From Cryobacterium glucosi (lineage in GTDB: Bacteria > Actinomycetota > Actinomycetes > Actinomycetales > Microbacteriaceae), in assembly GCF_004402235.1 (NCBI RefSeq), contig NZ_SOFS01000016.1:94386-158385 (forward strand): a stretch of 64,000 bases of DNA. The letters are read 5' to 3'. Numbering within the stretch: position 1 is the first letter of the stretch; each line of letters starts with the position of its first letter. This document shows positions 46,777-55,274 of the stretch, piece by piece. The notes below the pieces were generated by a model. That model was not told the origin of the DNA. It searched no databases and saw only the letters and a list, made by a program, of their open reading frames with translations. Position numbers and translations under genes: made by a program.

Positions 46777-47392
46777 GTGAATATTGGCTTCGCTGGGCAC
46801 CACTTGTGGTGCGGTTGAGCCCCACCGTTGAGATGCCTGATTCGTATCGTTCAGCCCCACTCCCGGCGTGGTTGAGCACCACCTGAAAAGCTCCTCCCAG
46901 CATGTGATCGCCACATGGCGGCAGGAGTTCCAGTACCGGCACGGAAGACCAAAGCGAAGCAGATCCTGAAACTGCGTAGTCAGGGTTAGCTGTAACGGGC
47001 GATCCACTCCGCCCAGGGGATGCCGAAGGCCGCACCTTCCCAGCCTGGGACGAATCGAGGAATGCGCGGCACGGATCGGGAGGGCAACCGTCACGGTGAC
47101 GGACAAGATCTCAGAGACCCTCTTCAGCGACGGGGCCGCCTTCGACGCGGCGCTGGCAGTGCGCTGGCTGTCGAGCCGGTGAGCTGGGCGTAGGTGGCCA
47201 GCAGATTTGCCCGCTGGTGGCCACGAGACCTGCCCGGTCATGGCACATGCGCGAGCACAGATCCCTCGCCACCGCGTATTCGATGACGGAGAGCGCCCGT
47301 GGTGCTGAGCCGCACCACCACTGGTGCTCTTGCGCACGATCGATGGGGCTCAAGCGCCCGATCGAGTGGGGCTCAGGCCCTCGAATACTCAC
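46777..47392 (+). mobile_element. Deleted IS21-like element remnant
   Basis: The ends 46777-46804 and 47365-47392 form an imperfect inverted repeat (GTGAnTATT... CCACT, 19 of 28 matches by eye). Just inside are repeated GAGCCCCAC/GAGCACCAC words, as in IS21-family ends. A 24-codon frame at 46915-46989 (VPVPARKTKAKQILKLRSQG) looks like the start of istA and ends early. The remaining transposase and istB are absent. It interrupts the resolvase gene. Confidence 0.65.
47191..47240 (+). repeat. Two 23-bp repeats of the type found at the right window edge
   Basis: TTGCCCGCTGGTGGCCACGA (from 47207) and CTGCCCGGTCATGGC (from 47230) are 23 bp apart and match the four repeats at 63909-64000. They indicate a second IS21-type end nested in the remnant. 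Confidence 0.55.
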
Positions 47393-47664
47393 CGGAGCGC
47401 GGCGGGCCGGGCGGGGTGGTAGCGGCGTATCTCGAGCTCGAGCCTCCAAACCGAACTTTGACAAAGCGCTCGATGCGCTCCATACCGGCGACACCCTCGT
47501 CATCACGACCCGTGACCGGCTGGGCCGCAGAAAATGCATGCATTCGCAAATGACTTGCGCGCTCGAGGCGCCGCGTTACGAGTACTAAACCTCGGGGGAG
47601 GGGACGTAAGTACCACAATTCCGTTGGGGTCGACTGGCAGCCGACCGAGAGACCTGACTGGACT

Positions 47665-48438
47665 TCAGCGGCGTCCGAGGCCTTTTCGCCGGTTAATTAG
47701 CTTAACCAGTTGTTTCAGTTCGGCGTCGCTCCGGTCGTAAAGTGCTATCAGGGCAGCGTTCAGGACGCGAGCGCACAGCACGACGTCGGCCACTGTCATT
47801 TCCTGACTGTGACTTGCCTCGTTTCCGATCCACTTCACGGCTAGCAGTGTGTGCGCGATGTCGGGTTGTTTAAGACCAAACATTTCGATCCTCGCATGCA
47901 GTGTGGCTGGGACACGCTTCCCCGTTTTTCTGTCGACCCTGGACTTGTTCACGCGCTGCGCATTCATGAGTTCCTCGGTGGCGCGTCGGAGACGATTGCC
48001 AGCTGCGCTGGGACTCACGAAAAGAACGTTGGACGCGCCTACGATCTCATCTTGTACGGTCTGCGGTGTGCGTTCCGGGACCGCTAAGAGAGGCAATGCA
48101 GGATTCGCATATCGTAAGCGGTAGGTATCGACCAGCTGTGGCTGACCGCGACCGTCATAATCGTCGAAATCGTAGTGATATCCCCAATCGCCGGCCATTG
48201 CTAGTTCTCGCATGCAATTGGTGTCATCGCAGATCAGGGTGCCGGTAAAAGTGCCAGAAAGCTCTTCGAACGGCCCTTCGTTGCGGTGCGCAGCCGCGAG
48301 CGAGGCTTTGGAAACAGAGTCCATTTGCGATTGACTAGTCGCGTATCCAACTGTGCCAGTTTTGCACTGCGGGCATGTCGTTCGTGGCCAGGTCGCAGCA
48401 GTCACCCAGCGGTCGAGATCATTCAAGCTTCTTGGCAT
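47665..48438 (-). CDS. DUF4145 (HEPN-like) domain protein with N-terminal zinc ribbon
   Basis: A 257-residue protein. Residues 22-25 (CPQC) and 70-75 (CDDTNC) form a likely zinc ribbon; the C-terminal DUF4145 region includes LLAVKWIGNEASHSQEM, with the family's GNxxxH. DUF4145 belongs to the HEPN group, often found beside restriction or defence genes; the canonical HEPN Arg is not obvious, so RNase activity is uncertain. It is divergent from the nuclease-NACHT gene with a 250-bp gap, and probably belongs to the same system. The start MPRSLNDLDRWV is the first ATG. Confidence 0.8.
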   Translation of the reverse strand: MPRSLNDLDRWVTAATWPRTTCPQCKTGTVGYATSQSQMDSVSKASLAAAHRNEGPFEELSGTFTGTLICDDTNCMRELAMAGDWGYHYDFDDYDGRGQPQLVDTYRLRYANPALPLLAVPERTPQTVQDEIVGASNVLFVSPSAAGNRLRRATEELMNAQRVNKSRVDRKTGKRVPATLHARIEMFGLKQPDIAHTLLAVKWIGNEASHSQEMTVADVVLCARVLNAALIALYDRSDAELKQLVKLINRRKGLGRR

Positions 48439-48688
48439 TTATTGACCATATCGGGGCCCAAGAGCTGCACGGTGCCAGCGCTAGAAGCTCTGACCATCCT
48501 TGGCCTGTTGATGTCGAGGTCCGCCGAGCCCAATTGGTGTATCGACGGCTACCACGCCAGGACGCGTGGCCGCGCCGCCCTGGCAGTCCTCTGATTGCAA
48601 TCTCCCTGAGACTTCGAGCGCCGGAGGGTGTGTCGAGGGTCCATGGTCGGCGATACCGGGCACGCTGATCAAGGACGAGAGGATCGAT

Positions 48689-51600
48689 GTGCCTGAGAGC
48701 CGACATAAGTACCTGTACGAAAGGTTGGGCGACCACGACTTTCAACAGTTGGCGTCGGCTCTGCTGGCCCTCCAGTTCCCCGACTATGTACCCTTACCCC
48801 TTCGACAATCCGATGGCGGACGGGATGGTGTCGTAGGCCCCGACCGGCTCGTCTTTCAGACGAAATGGTCTGTGCGCGGTCGCGAACGAGACCCGGTTTC
48901 TTGGCTCGATGCTGAAGTAAGAGGTGAAGGCGAGAAAATCAAAAGGTTCGCCGCTCAGGGAGTTCGCAAATACGTCCTTGTGACGAATGTCGAAAGTACA
49001 GGAAAGCCGAACAAGGGCACCTTTGACCGTCTTGACGCGAAACTCCGGCAGTATTCGGCAGAGTTCGGCCTCGAGATGTCGTGCCTTTGGCGGGAGGCGA
49101 TCAACTCAATCGTCGACTCGGCGCCTATCGAAACCAAATGGGCGTACGCCGAAATGCTCGCAGGCTGGGACCTCATTCGCTATTTGGCAAGTGAGCAAGG
49201 CGTGGTTGCAAGGGACTCCGAGCTTAGGGATATTCTGCGCAAGGTCGCGTCCGCGCAGTGGGACGAAGATGAGCGCATCAAGTTCAGCCAAGTGGAGCTT
49301 GACCGTGAGCGACTCACCGATCTATTCGTTGACGTGCCCGCAGAACGCATTCGACTCCCGAAACGTGTTGCGACAATAAGCCGCGAGTCCACCTCAGTGG
49401 GCGGCGCAGCCAGCTACGTCGCGACAAGGACGCCATATCCTTTCACGCTCATCCGCGGTGCGCCCGGTCAAGGAAAGTCCACTCTCAGCCAGTACGTCTG
49501 TCAGGCGTATCGGCTGGCGTTTGTCCCGAGCCAGTCGTCAGTCACTACGAGTCTCCCCGAAATCACTCAGCCACGGTTCCCCCTGCGGCTCGACCTCGGG
49601 GACTATGCGGCGTGGATGCAGGGATTTGACGTATTCGACAAATCCGATGACGCGCGGTTGACCAAGGGGCCGAAGCGCAAAGCTGCTCAAGCATCGGTGG
49701 AATCGTTCTTGGCTGAGCTGATTGGTCATGCCAGCGGGCGAGGCTCGGTGACTTCGGCGGACGTCCAGGAGATCTTCGATCGGGTTCCAAGCCTTGTTTT
49801 TCTAGACGGCCTCGATGAGGTCGGCAACCTGAGCGACCGCACGAGCGTGGTGCGCGAGATCGACTTGTTCTGCGCCCGTGGCAAGTCATACGCCGTTCAG
49901 CCAAAGGTTGTCGTCACGACTCGACCGAACTCCGCCGGGCTCCCCGAACCGAGTAGCGAGCTCTTCGAAGTAGTTTCTCTGAGCCCGCTTGACGCTGCGC
50001 TTCGGGATGAATATCTACAAAAGTGGTGTGTCGTCCACAACGTCCGGGGGAACGACAGCCGCGTACTGCGCCGCAACTTCACGGAGAAGGTTAAGGAACC
50101 ATACATTGGCGAGCTGGCTGGAAACCCGATGCAGCTCACCATCTTGCTGTATTTGCTCCGACAGCACGGCGATGCAACACCGAACCAGCGCACTGAGCTC
50201 TACGACGCCTACATGGCACTCTTGCTCGCCCGTGAGGCGAACAAGCGGCCAGAGTCGGTCCGGAAGTATCGAGACGACTTGACCGAGATCGTACCGTTCC
50301 TTGGTTGGTACCTGCAGTCGCGGGGTGAAGAACAGGGACACAGTGGGCGGATGGCATTTGCTGAAGTCGATGCAGCCATGAAGCACTTTCAAACTACTTA
50401 TGGAAAGCCGACCGAAGTTGTTGATGAACTTTTTCTCGCGGCATCCGATCGGCTTTGGGCGCTGACAAGCAAGGAAGAGGGCACCTTCGAGTTCGAAGTT
50501 TTGTCCCTCCGCGAGTACTTTGCGGCCAGGTTTCTCTATTACAACGCGGGCGAAGGCAACCAGTCATTCGATCGGACCGAAGTTTTCCGCGAACTGCTTC
50601 GGCGGCCCTACTGGCTCAACACCGCCCGCTTCTACAGCGGGAACGCAAAAGGGTCGGATCTTTACGTCCTAAAAGCTGGTATCGAACACGAACTTCAAGC
50701 GAACAAATCCAAGCAAGTCAGGGTCGCGTCCTGGAGTCTACTGGCCGACGGGGTCTTCAACAGCAGACCGAACGAAGCAGCGTCGGTCGTCAACGCGCTC
50801 ACAGACGAACACGGAAGCCATCTGCTACTTGCCGCACTCGACAGCAAGGCGATCTCCCCCCTCCCCGAAAGCAGCCATGCCAGGGAAGCATGGACGCGAC
50901 TGACGTCCGAAATACGCGCCAATCCAGCAGACCCCCACAACTGCTGGAGGGTCCGGGTGATTCGGGAACTTCTTGGCCTCCGCAGCGAATTCATGAACTG
51001 GTGGCTTGAACGTGTTGCTGAAGCAATCGAAATCGGTAAAGACCTGCCCTGGCTCGCGATCGGCGCAGAATGCGAAGTCCTTGGTGGCGCAAAAGTGAAC
51101 ATCCCAGGCCTCTCCGCGGAAGACGGCCTCCGCGCCCAACTCATCCTGAATTGCGGGTTTATCCCCGAAGACGGAGGGATGCTCGAGGCCCAGCTAATCC
51201 GCGCAGTGCTCGACGGCCAGTGCTCAGAAACGACGTCAACTCGCTCGCGACCCGCGCAAATTGCCGTCGCGCTTAGCCCAAGTGAGTACTACGCGTTCGG
51301 TGCAGAGATTACGACCTATCAACCGGATGCTGCGTCGAATGATCGCCGCGCATTGGCAATGCAGCATCTCCGCAGGTCGAGTCCCGAATACGCGGCCATC
51401 GCCCGACTTCGCCGATTTAGAAGAGGAGAGAAAGGGAGCACATTCCCATGGGCAAATACGGCCACCGCACTCCTCAAGCAAAAGAATAGATGCTGGCTAG
51501 TGTCAGAAATAGCTGTGATTGGCGCCGCTTCGCCGTTAGGCCTCGGCGTGACTAAAGCGCCGGGCACCGCCGGCCTTGGCTCGGCGGGCCATCCTGCCAC

Positions 51601-52030
51601 CCTGATCACGGAGACGCGCTCTAAAGCAAACGACGTTAACTGGTGGCGGGATCGACTCGCCGATTGCCAAGACGATCTGTCACGGGCCGAATGGGCGCTG
51701 GCCCTATGGGCAAAGGCGAGCAGACCTGTGGTTGATGAACTCTCAGCCGACCTCGGGACGGTCGTCGACCACCTACCTGCGAACCCGAGGCGTGCGTTCG
51801 AGACGGCGGCTCGGCGCCTCTCCGAATCGGGCTGGATCGCCCCACTCTCACCGGCCCCGACCGGGCTGACCGGTATCTTCCAAGACCTCGTGCGGCTTCG
51901 CGCGAGACAGAGCGCCGACGCTGGGGTAGCTGCAGCGGCCCAGAGAACTCCGTCGCCGTCGACGCCACTCGCTGAGATTGCCCGCAAGAGCAAATGGCTC
52001 AAGGTCGACCGGACCCCAAGCTATCGATGA
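48689..52030 (+). CDS. Mrr-like nuclease-NACHT NTPase, candidate NLR-type defence protein
   Basis: An 1113-residue protein. The N-terminus (residues about 8-150) resembles an Mrr-like PD-(D/E)xK nuclease: RLGDHDFQQLASALLALQFP, then SDGGRDG (Asp 46) and VFQTKWS (Gln 57, Lys 59). A NACHT NTPase follows, with Walker A RGAPGQGKSTLSQY near residue 257 and the NACHT-type Walker B LVFLDGLDEVGN near residue 368, then VVVTTRPNSAG and FEFEVLSLREYFAARFLYYN. The C-terminal 500 residues are helical without a recognised repeat and probably sense a target. The GTG at 48689 follows GAGAGG. Bacterial NACHT proteins are known anti-phage proteins; this role here is inferred. Confidence 0.85.
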   Translation: MPESRHKYLYERLGDHDFQQLASALLALQFPDYVPLPLRQSDGGRDGVVGPDRLVFQTKWSVRGRERDPVSWLDAEVRGEGEKIKRFAAQGVRKYVLVTNVESTGKPNKGTFDRLDAKLRQYSAEFGLEMSCLWREAINSIVDSAPIETKWAYAEMLAGWDLIRYLASEQGVVARDSELRDILRKVASAQWDEDERIKFSQVELDRERLTDLFVDVPAERIRLPKRVATISRESTSVGGAASYVATRTPYPFTLIRGAPGQGKSTLSQYVCQAYRLAFVPSQSSVTTSLPEITQPRFPLRLDLGDYAAWMQGFDVFDKSDDARLTKGPKRKAAQASVESFLAELIGHASGRGSVTSADVQEIFDRVPSLVFLDGLDEVGNLSDRTSVVREIDLFCARGKSYAVQPKVVVTTRPNSAGLPEPSSELFEVVSLSPLDAALRDEYLQKWCVVHNVRGNDSRVLRRNFTEKVKEPYIGELAGNPMQLTILLYLLRQHGDATPNQRTELYDAYMALLLAREANKRPESVRKYRDDLTEIVPFLGWYLQSRGEEQGHSGRMAFAEVDAAMKHFQTTYGKPTEVVDELFLAASDRLWALTSKEEGTFEFEVLSLREYFAARFLYYNAGEGNQSFDRTEVFRELLRRPYWLNTARFYSGNAKGSDLYVLKAGIEHELQANKSKQVRVASWSLLADGVFNSRPNEAASVVNALTDEHGSHLLLAALDSKAISPLPESSHAREAWTRLTSEIRANPADPHNCWRVRVIRELLGLRSEFMNWWLERVAEAIEIGKDLPWLAIGAECEVLGGAKVNIPGLSAEDGLRAQLILNCGFIPEDGGMLEAQLIRAVLDGQCSETTSTRSRPAQIAVALSPSEYYAFGAEITTYQPDAASNDRRALAMQHLRRSSPEYAAIARLRRFRRGEKGSTFPWANTATALLKQKNRCWLVSEIAVIGAASPLGLGVTKAPGTAGLGSAGHPATLITETRSKANDVNWWRDRLADCQDDLSRAEWALALWAKASRPVVDELSADLGTVVDHLPANPRRAFETAARRLSESGWIAPLSPAPTGLTGIFQDLVRLRARQSADAGVAAAAQRTPSPSTPLAEIARKSKWLKVDRTPSYR

Positions 52031-52199
52031 AGACTGCCTAGATCGACGACGACGCTGATGGAAAACAAGGGCGATTCCGTCCACCGCAAAGGGCACGCAA
52101 ACGTTGGCGAAGCGTTAGCCACTGCCGTTACCAACGGACTACTTGCTGCCCGTTTTGCCCACCGGGTCCGACAGTAGTCCTGGGTGCACGATATTGGCT

Positions 52200-52676
52200 C
52201 TAGGTCTCACGCCCACGGTCGAATGCGTCCATGACGCCGTGTCGAATGAAATCGTTGGAGTTGAAGTCGAGGTTGGCCTCGATAATCAAGTCCTCCAGCT
52301 CAATGGCGCGTAGGTACTTTTGCTGCTCACGGGTTTGAGCCTGGGCGCGCCGATCAGCCCGATACTTTTCCAGGTCCGTGTGTGCCTCCTCGAGCCGGAT
52401 GAGTACATCGGCCTTTGTATGCTGAATTCGGCGACGTTTGACTTTGAGATTCGCAATATCCGCGGCCCGGTCAGCCTTCTGGCGTCGCCACGCTCGAATC
52501 TCCGCGGGAATGCCCGTCAATCCAACGACGAAACCGGCGTCCGCCAACGCCAGACCGCTGACAACCGCAATGTCACCGACGCTTCGGTTCTCAATCATGG
52601 CAGGGATCCCGGCAAGGGCAGCTAGGCCGAAACCGAGGGCAAGAATTGCCAAACCGAGCGTCAGCCGTACTGTCAT
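52200..52676 (-). CDS. Small membrane protein with coiled-coil tail
   Basis: A 158-residue protein with two N-terminal hydrophobic segments (LTLGLAILALGFGLAALAGI and VVSGLALADAGFVVGLTGIP) and a charged helical tail rich in Lys, Arg, Glu and Gln (RAADIANLKVKRRRIQHTKA, LEEAHTDLEKYRADRRAQAQ). No family is recognised. It converges on the nuclease-NACHT gene with a 169-bp gap and lies inside the element, so it may be a membrane accessory to the defence cargo, but nothing proves it. Confidence 0.6.
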   Translation of the reverse strand: MTVRLTLGLAILALGFGLAALAGIPAMIENRSVGDIAVVSGLALADAGFVVGLTGIPAEIRAWRRQKADRAADIANLKVKRRRIQHTKADVLIRLEEAHTDLEKYRADRRAQAQTREQQKYLRAIELEDLIIEANLDFNSNDFIRHGVMDAFDRGRET

Positions 52677-52954
52677 GATCGAGAGCCTTGCGGTATCAAG
52701 CGGTCGACTACGTCCTCTTGTCGCCGGCCCTTTTCTCGGTCGTCATAGGCGAGGACTTTCCGCAAGGGCGTCTGAGGAGGGAAGATCGGCGACCTGTCTA
52801 ACCCCTCAGACTATGGAAACAAAAGCTCAGACAGGATTCGAACCCCGTCTAGACTTCCCAGTTCCGATGCGACGGGGCTTCCAATGACCAGTAGTGATTA
52901 GACGACAGCGCAGAATTGTCCTAACGGCCGTTCTCGGCGCGCTTATTCGGGTGC

Positions 52955-52983
52955 CACTTTGAGTGCCAAAACCTCTCAAAGTG
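52955..52983 (+). repeat. 9-bp inverted repeat before the 10-bp tandem array
   Basis: CACTTTGAG (52955-52963) and CTCAAAGTG (52975-52983) are perfectly complementary with 11 bases between. They lie 7 bp before the tandem array and may be a protein-binding site. Confidence 0.5.
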
Positions 52984-52990
52984 CCAGAAT

Positions 52991-53080
52991 CAGTGCGTAC
53001 CAGTGCGTACCAGTGCGTACCAGTGCGTACCAGTGCGTACCAGTGCGTACCAGTGCGTACCAGTGTGTATCAGGACGTAC
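52991..53080 (+). repeat. 10-bp tandem repeat CAGTGCGTAC, seven exact copies plus two variants
   Basis: Copies start at 52991 and every 10 bp to 53051, all exact; 53061-53070 (CAGTGTGTAT) and 53071-53080 (CAGGACGTAC) are variants. The period is near one helical turn, so every copy presents the same face. It lies about 300 bp inside attR. It may be a binding array for a recombination or regulatory protein or simple slippage product. Confidence 0.9.
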
Positions 53081-53117
53081 TATGGGACATTCAAATTCCG
53101 CGAAAACATGCGGAACT

Positions 53118-53238
53118 TGGGGGTTGAGTGATGGTCTCTACTCGAATCAGTTGTTCTCGGTTCGAGTCCAGGTACCCCAGCTCTAACCTCGGAAAGAGTG
53201 CGACTTGATGCACGCACGATTATTCAACGTTTATTGCG
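53118..53238 (+). repeat. tRNA-3'-like remnant followed by arm-type repeat
   Basis: 53118-53180 looks like a decayed tRNA: TGGGGGT at the 5' side, GGTACCCCAG at the 3' side, and a T-loop-like GGTTCGAGTCC. The stems are imperfect and no anticodon arm forms. A 37-bp copy of the attL arm repeat follows at 53202-53238 (GACTTGATGCACGCACG...). This mirrors the order at attL and suggests an older integration footprint. Confidence 0.4.
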
Positions 53239-53377
53239 TCGAGACCGCCCGAGATAGGCCGAGGTGTTGCGATATGATCTTGCCAGATATCGCAGGGAAC
53301 TCCTGATCAAATCGAGATCAGACGAGATGGGTCTAGGTTTCGTAACGAGAGTCGCTCGGCAAAAAAGGGCCCGCCGC

Positions 53378-53415
53378 AATCCGTCGGTCCCGGGTTCAAG
53401 TCCCGGCCGCCCTAC
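53378..53415 (+). repeat. Right attachment repeat (attR core)
   Basis: An exact copy of the 38-bp attL core. The base before it is C where the tRNA has T, and the base after it is G where attL has T. It is not part of a full tRNA here. Confidence 0.92.
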
Positions 53416-53690
53416 GAAAAAGTGTCTTTTGATCAGGAATTTTAGGTTGGTAGTTTCTCGCGAGACTTGAGTAAATAGTCAAGAGGACTCGACTCGGCGT
53501 CGCGCGGGTGGGTCAGAACTGCATCCTGACCTGCACTTAAATCTTCTTGTTTGGCAGCGCCTCGCCCGGTCCTGCGAACCGTCCTGGGTTCAAGTGACGC
53601 GTGGTCTCGAGAATGCGCGCTGATCTGCAGGTTTCTTTAGCTCTGGCTTGTGGCACTTAATGCCGCGCACTTTTATTCACCACTTATTCG
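53416..53690 (+). other. Possible left end of a second, decayed element
   Basis: Directly after attR the sequence AAAGTGTCTTTTGATCAGG resembles the element's left end (GAAGTATGGTTTGATCAGG at 43754-43772). At 53580-53600 there is a degenerate tRNA-3' piece (CCGTCCTGGGTTCAAGTGAC) and at 53654-53690 a third copy of the arm repeat. I infer a tandem integration whose second element has decayed. No coding gene is seen. Confidence 0.4.
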
Positions 53691-54305
53691 CTCGGAGCGC
53701 GTCGCCGGCTCGTGAAATTGGTCTGCCTGATGAGGAGAAATGCCGTAGACGTTGAGTCGGCGCGTGTCGCGTGGCGTAGGTCTGAAGTCGGATGCATTTT
53801 GTCGCGGCGACACTGTTGAGACTGGGGATCGTGATCGTGATCGTGATTTGGATGGAACGGACCTACCGCCGGCGTTGTCGGCATCGCGGACTCGGAAGGC
53901 TCACGCCGATCGAGCTTGAGATGGTTGAAGCTGCCGCTCGGGCGTCGTAGAGACGACAAACCGCGCGAGTCAACTAAACCGACATCATTCCCGGTTCATC
54001 ACCTGCTCTTGTGGTGTCTTAGAACTAACGGTGCGGATCGGAATTCGCCCAGGAGGATATGTGACGTGATCATGAGACTCGCAGCCACGTGGTTCCGCCG
54101 ATTCTGAGGAGGAACGGTGGCGGCCGTGAGACGTCTCGTATCCCTGGCTTTACGAGACAGCGAATGGTGTCAAACGTGCACGCCTTCCAATGCTTCGTGA
54201 CCAACCGCGCCGAAGGGCGTGCGTCAATGAACGCGTCCACAGCCCTGTGTTGGGTTTCTGGAACCTCACCGGATGAGCGTCCGCGACAGGCGAGGCTCGA
54301 ATTTG
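53691..54305. other. Stretch without a recognisable gene
   Basis: Short frames on both strands show no recognisable protein features. A GATCGTGATCGTGATCGTGA simple repeat lies near 53828. I see no RNA gene or convincing promoter. Confidence 0.5.
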
Positions 54306-55220
54306 TCACTTATGGGTGTGGTTCTCGTGTTCGGCGTGGACGGCGCGCTCGAGCTGGAAAGTGGAGTGTTCGACGGAGATCTCGAAATGTTCAGCTACGC
54401 AATTCTGTAGGTCATCGATGATCGTTGAGGCGTGCCCATCGTAGAAGCATTCGTCGTCAACGACGACGTGCGCGGTGAGAACGGGCAGGCCTGTTGCGAT
54501 TTGTGTCGCGTGGAGGTCGTGCACTGCCCGGACATGCGGGAGATCCAGGATGTGGCTCCGCACCGAGTCGAGGTTCAGCCCTCTCGGAGTGGATTCCAGC
54601 AGTACGTCGACCGTTTCTCGGAGGAGTGTGTACGTCCGCGGCAGAATGAGCACACCGATCAGCATGGCCACCACGGCGTCCGCGCGCGTCCACCCTGTCA
54701 TCGCGATCACGATCGCCGCGACAATTACGGCCACGGATCCGAGGGCATCATTGACCACTTCGAGGAATGCTGCGCGCAGGTTGAAGCTTGAGTCTCGGCC
54801 GCTGGCGAGGACCGTGATCGAGGCGATGTTCCCGACTAATCCGATGATGCCAAAGACGAGCAGTTGGCCTGACGCAATTTCAGGAGGTGCGATGAGACGC
54901 TGAATGCCCTCGACGAACACGAAAATCCCGACCGCCAGAAGAACTGCCGCCTGCACGGTAGCGGCGAGCACTTCAGCCCGGGCATAACCCCACGTCCGGC
55001 GGGGCGTGGCAGCACGCGTCACGAGGGTTGCCGCTACAAGAGCGAGGAGCAGCCCGCCTGCGTCGACGAGCATGTGGGCCGCATCGATCAACAGGGCCAA
55101 ACTACCGGTGAGGATAGCGCCGATGACTTCGGCGACCAGGATTGTCGAGGTGATTCCGAAGGCAATGGCGAGTCGTCGGCGACCAGAGGCGCCGGAAGGG
55201 GCGTGGTCGTGCTCTGTCAT
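54306..55220 (-). CDS. Cation diffusion facilitator (CDF) metal efflux protein
   Basis: A 304-residue CDF protein with six membrane segments. Segment II holds LLIDAAHMLVDAGGLLLALV with the metal His/Asp; segment V reads FLEVVNDALGSVAVIVAAIV, with Glu where Zn-type CDFs have His in HxxxD, hinting at a different metal choice. A cytosolic C-terminal domain (DLPHVRAVHDLHATQIATGL) ends in HAEHENHTHK, and the N-terminus has TEHDHAPSG. The ATG at 55220 is preferred because the fold starts nearby; a GTG/ATG further upstream would cross the divergent promoter. It is divergent from the CmtR-like gene. Confidence 0.9.
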   Translation of the reverse strand: MTEHDHAPSGASGRRRLAIAFGITSTILVAEVIGAILTGSLALLIDAAHMLVDAGGLLLALVAATLVTRAATPRRTWGYARAEVLAATVQAAVLLAVGIFVFVEGIQRLIAPPEIASGQLLVFGIIGLVGNIASITVLASGRDSSFNLRAAFLEVVNDALGSVAVIVAAIVIAMTGWTRADAVVAMLIGVLILPRTYTLLRETVDVLLESTPRGLNLDSVRSHILDLPHVRAVHDLHATQIATGLPVLTAHVVVDDECFYDGHASTIIDDLQNCVAEHFEISVEHSTFQLERAVHAEHENHTHK

Positions 55221-55274
55221 AGTTGCCTCCGCCGTTGTTCCGTGGGCACAATCACCAATGGTCATCCTAGACTG

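Larger units (their letters stand above)
46694..47635 (+). pseudogene. Serine resolvase/invertase gene in three fragments
   Basis: Fragment 1 (46694-46780) is MGRPIGYARVRPDGKPQTVT, the start of a Tn3-type resolvase including the region of the catalytic Ser (here replaced by Arg-Pro). Fragment 2 (about 47430-47525) is ASKPNFDKALDALHTGDTLV then ITTRDRLGRR. Fragment 3 (47534-47632), one frame away, is MHAFANDLRARGAALRVLNL then GGGDVSTTIPLGS. The IS21-like remnant at 46777-47392 splits fragments 1 and 2; a frameshift splits 2 and 3; the DNA-binding domain is missing. Confidence 0.8.
43713..53415 (+). mobile_element. tRNA-targeted integrative element, about 9.7 kb
   Basis: The boundaries are an exact 38-bp direct repeat of the tRNA 3' half (43713-43750 and 53378-53415). 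A tyrosine integrase and an excisionase-like gene lie just inside the left end, as usual for such elements. No replication, packaging or conjugation gene is seen, so it may depend on a helper. The GC content is visibly lower and intergenic spacing greater than in the flanking chromosome. Cargo: deaminase pseudogene, NYN protein, broken resolvase with an IS21-like remnant, DUF4145 protein and a nuclease-NACHT protein. Confidence 0.85.

Noticed and set aside
52820..52860. tRNA T-arm-like sequence GATTCGAACCCCGTC on the plus strand (minus-strand tRNA end)
   Set aside because: The T stem does not pair properly and no acceptor, anticodon or D arm can be drawn, so it is neither a tRNA nor a reliable att remnant.
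52991..53080. CRISPR array
   Set aside because: The repeats are 10 bp and directly abutting without spacers, and no cas gene is present.
53684..53959. 91-codon minus-strand frame containing a His-Asp repeat
   Set aside because: The repeat comes from a GATCGT simple repeat; there is no ribosome site and no family resemblance.
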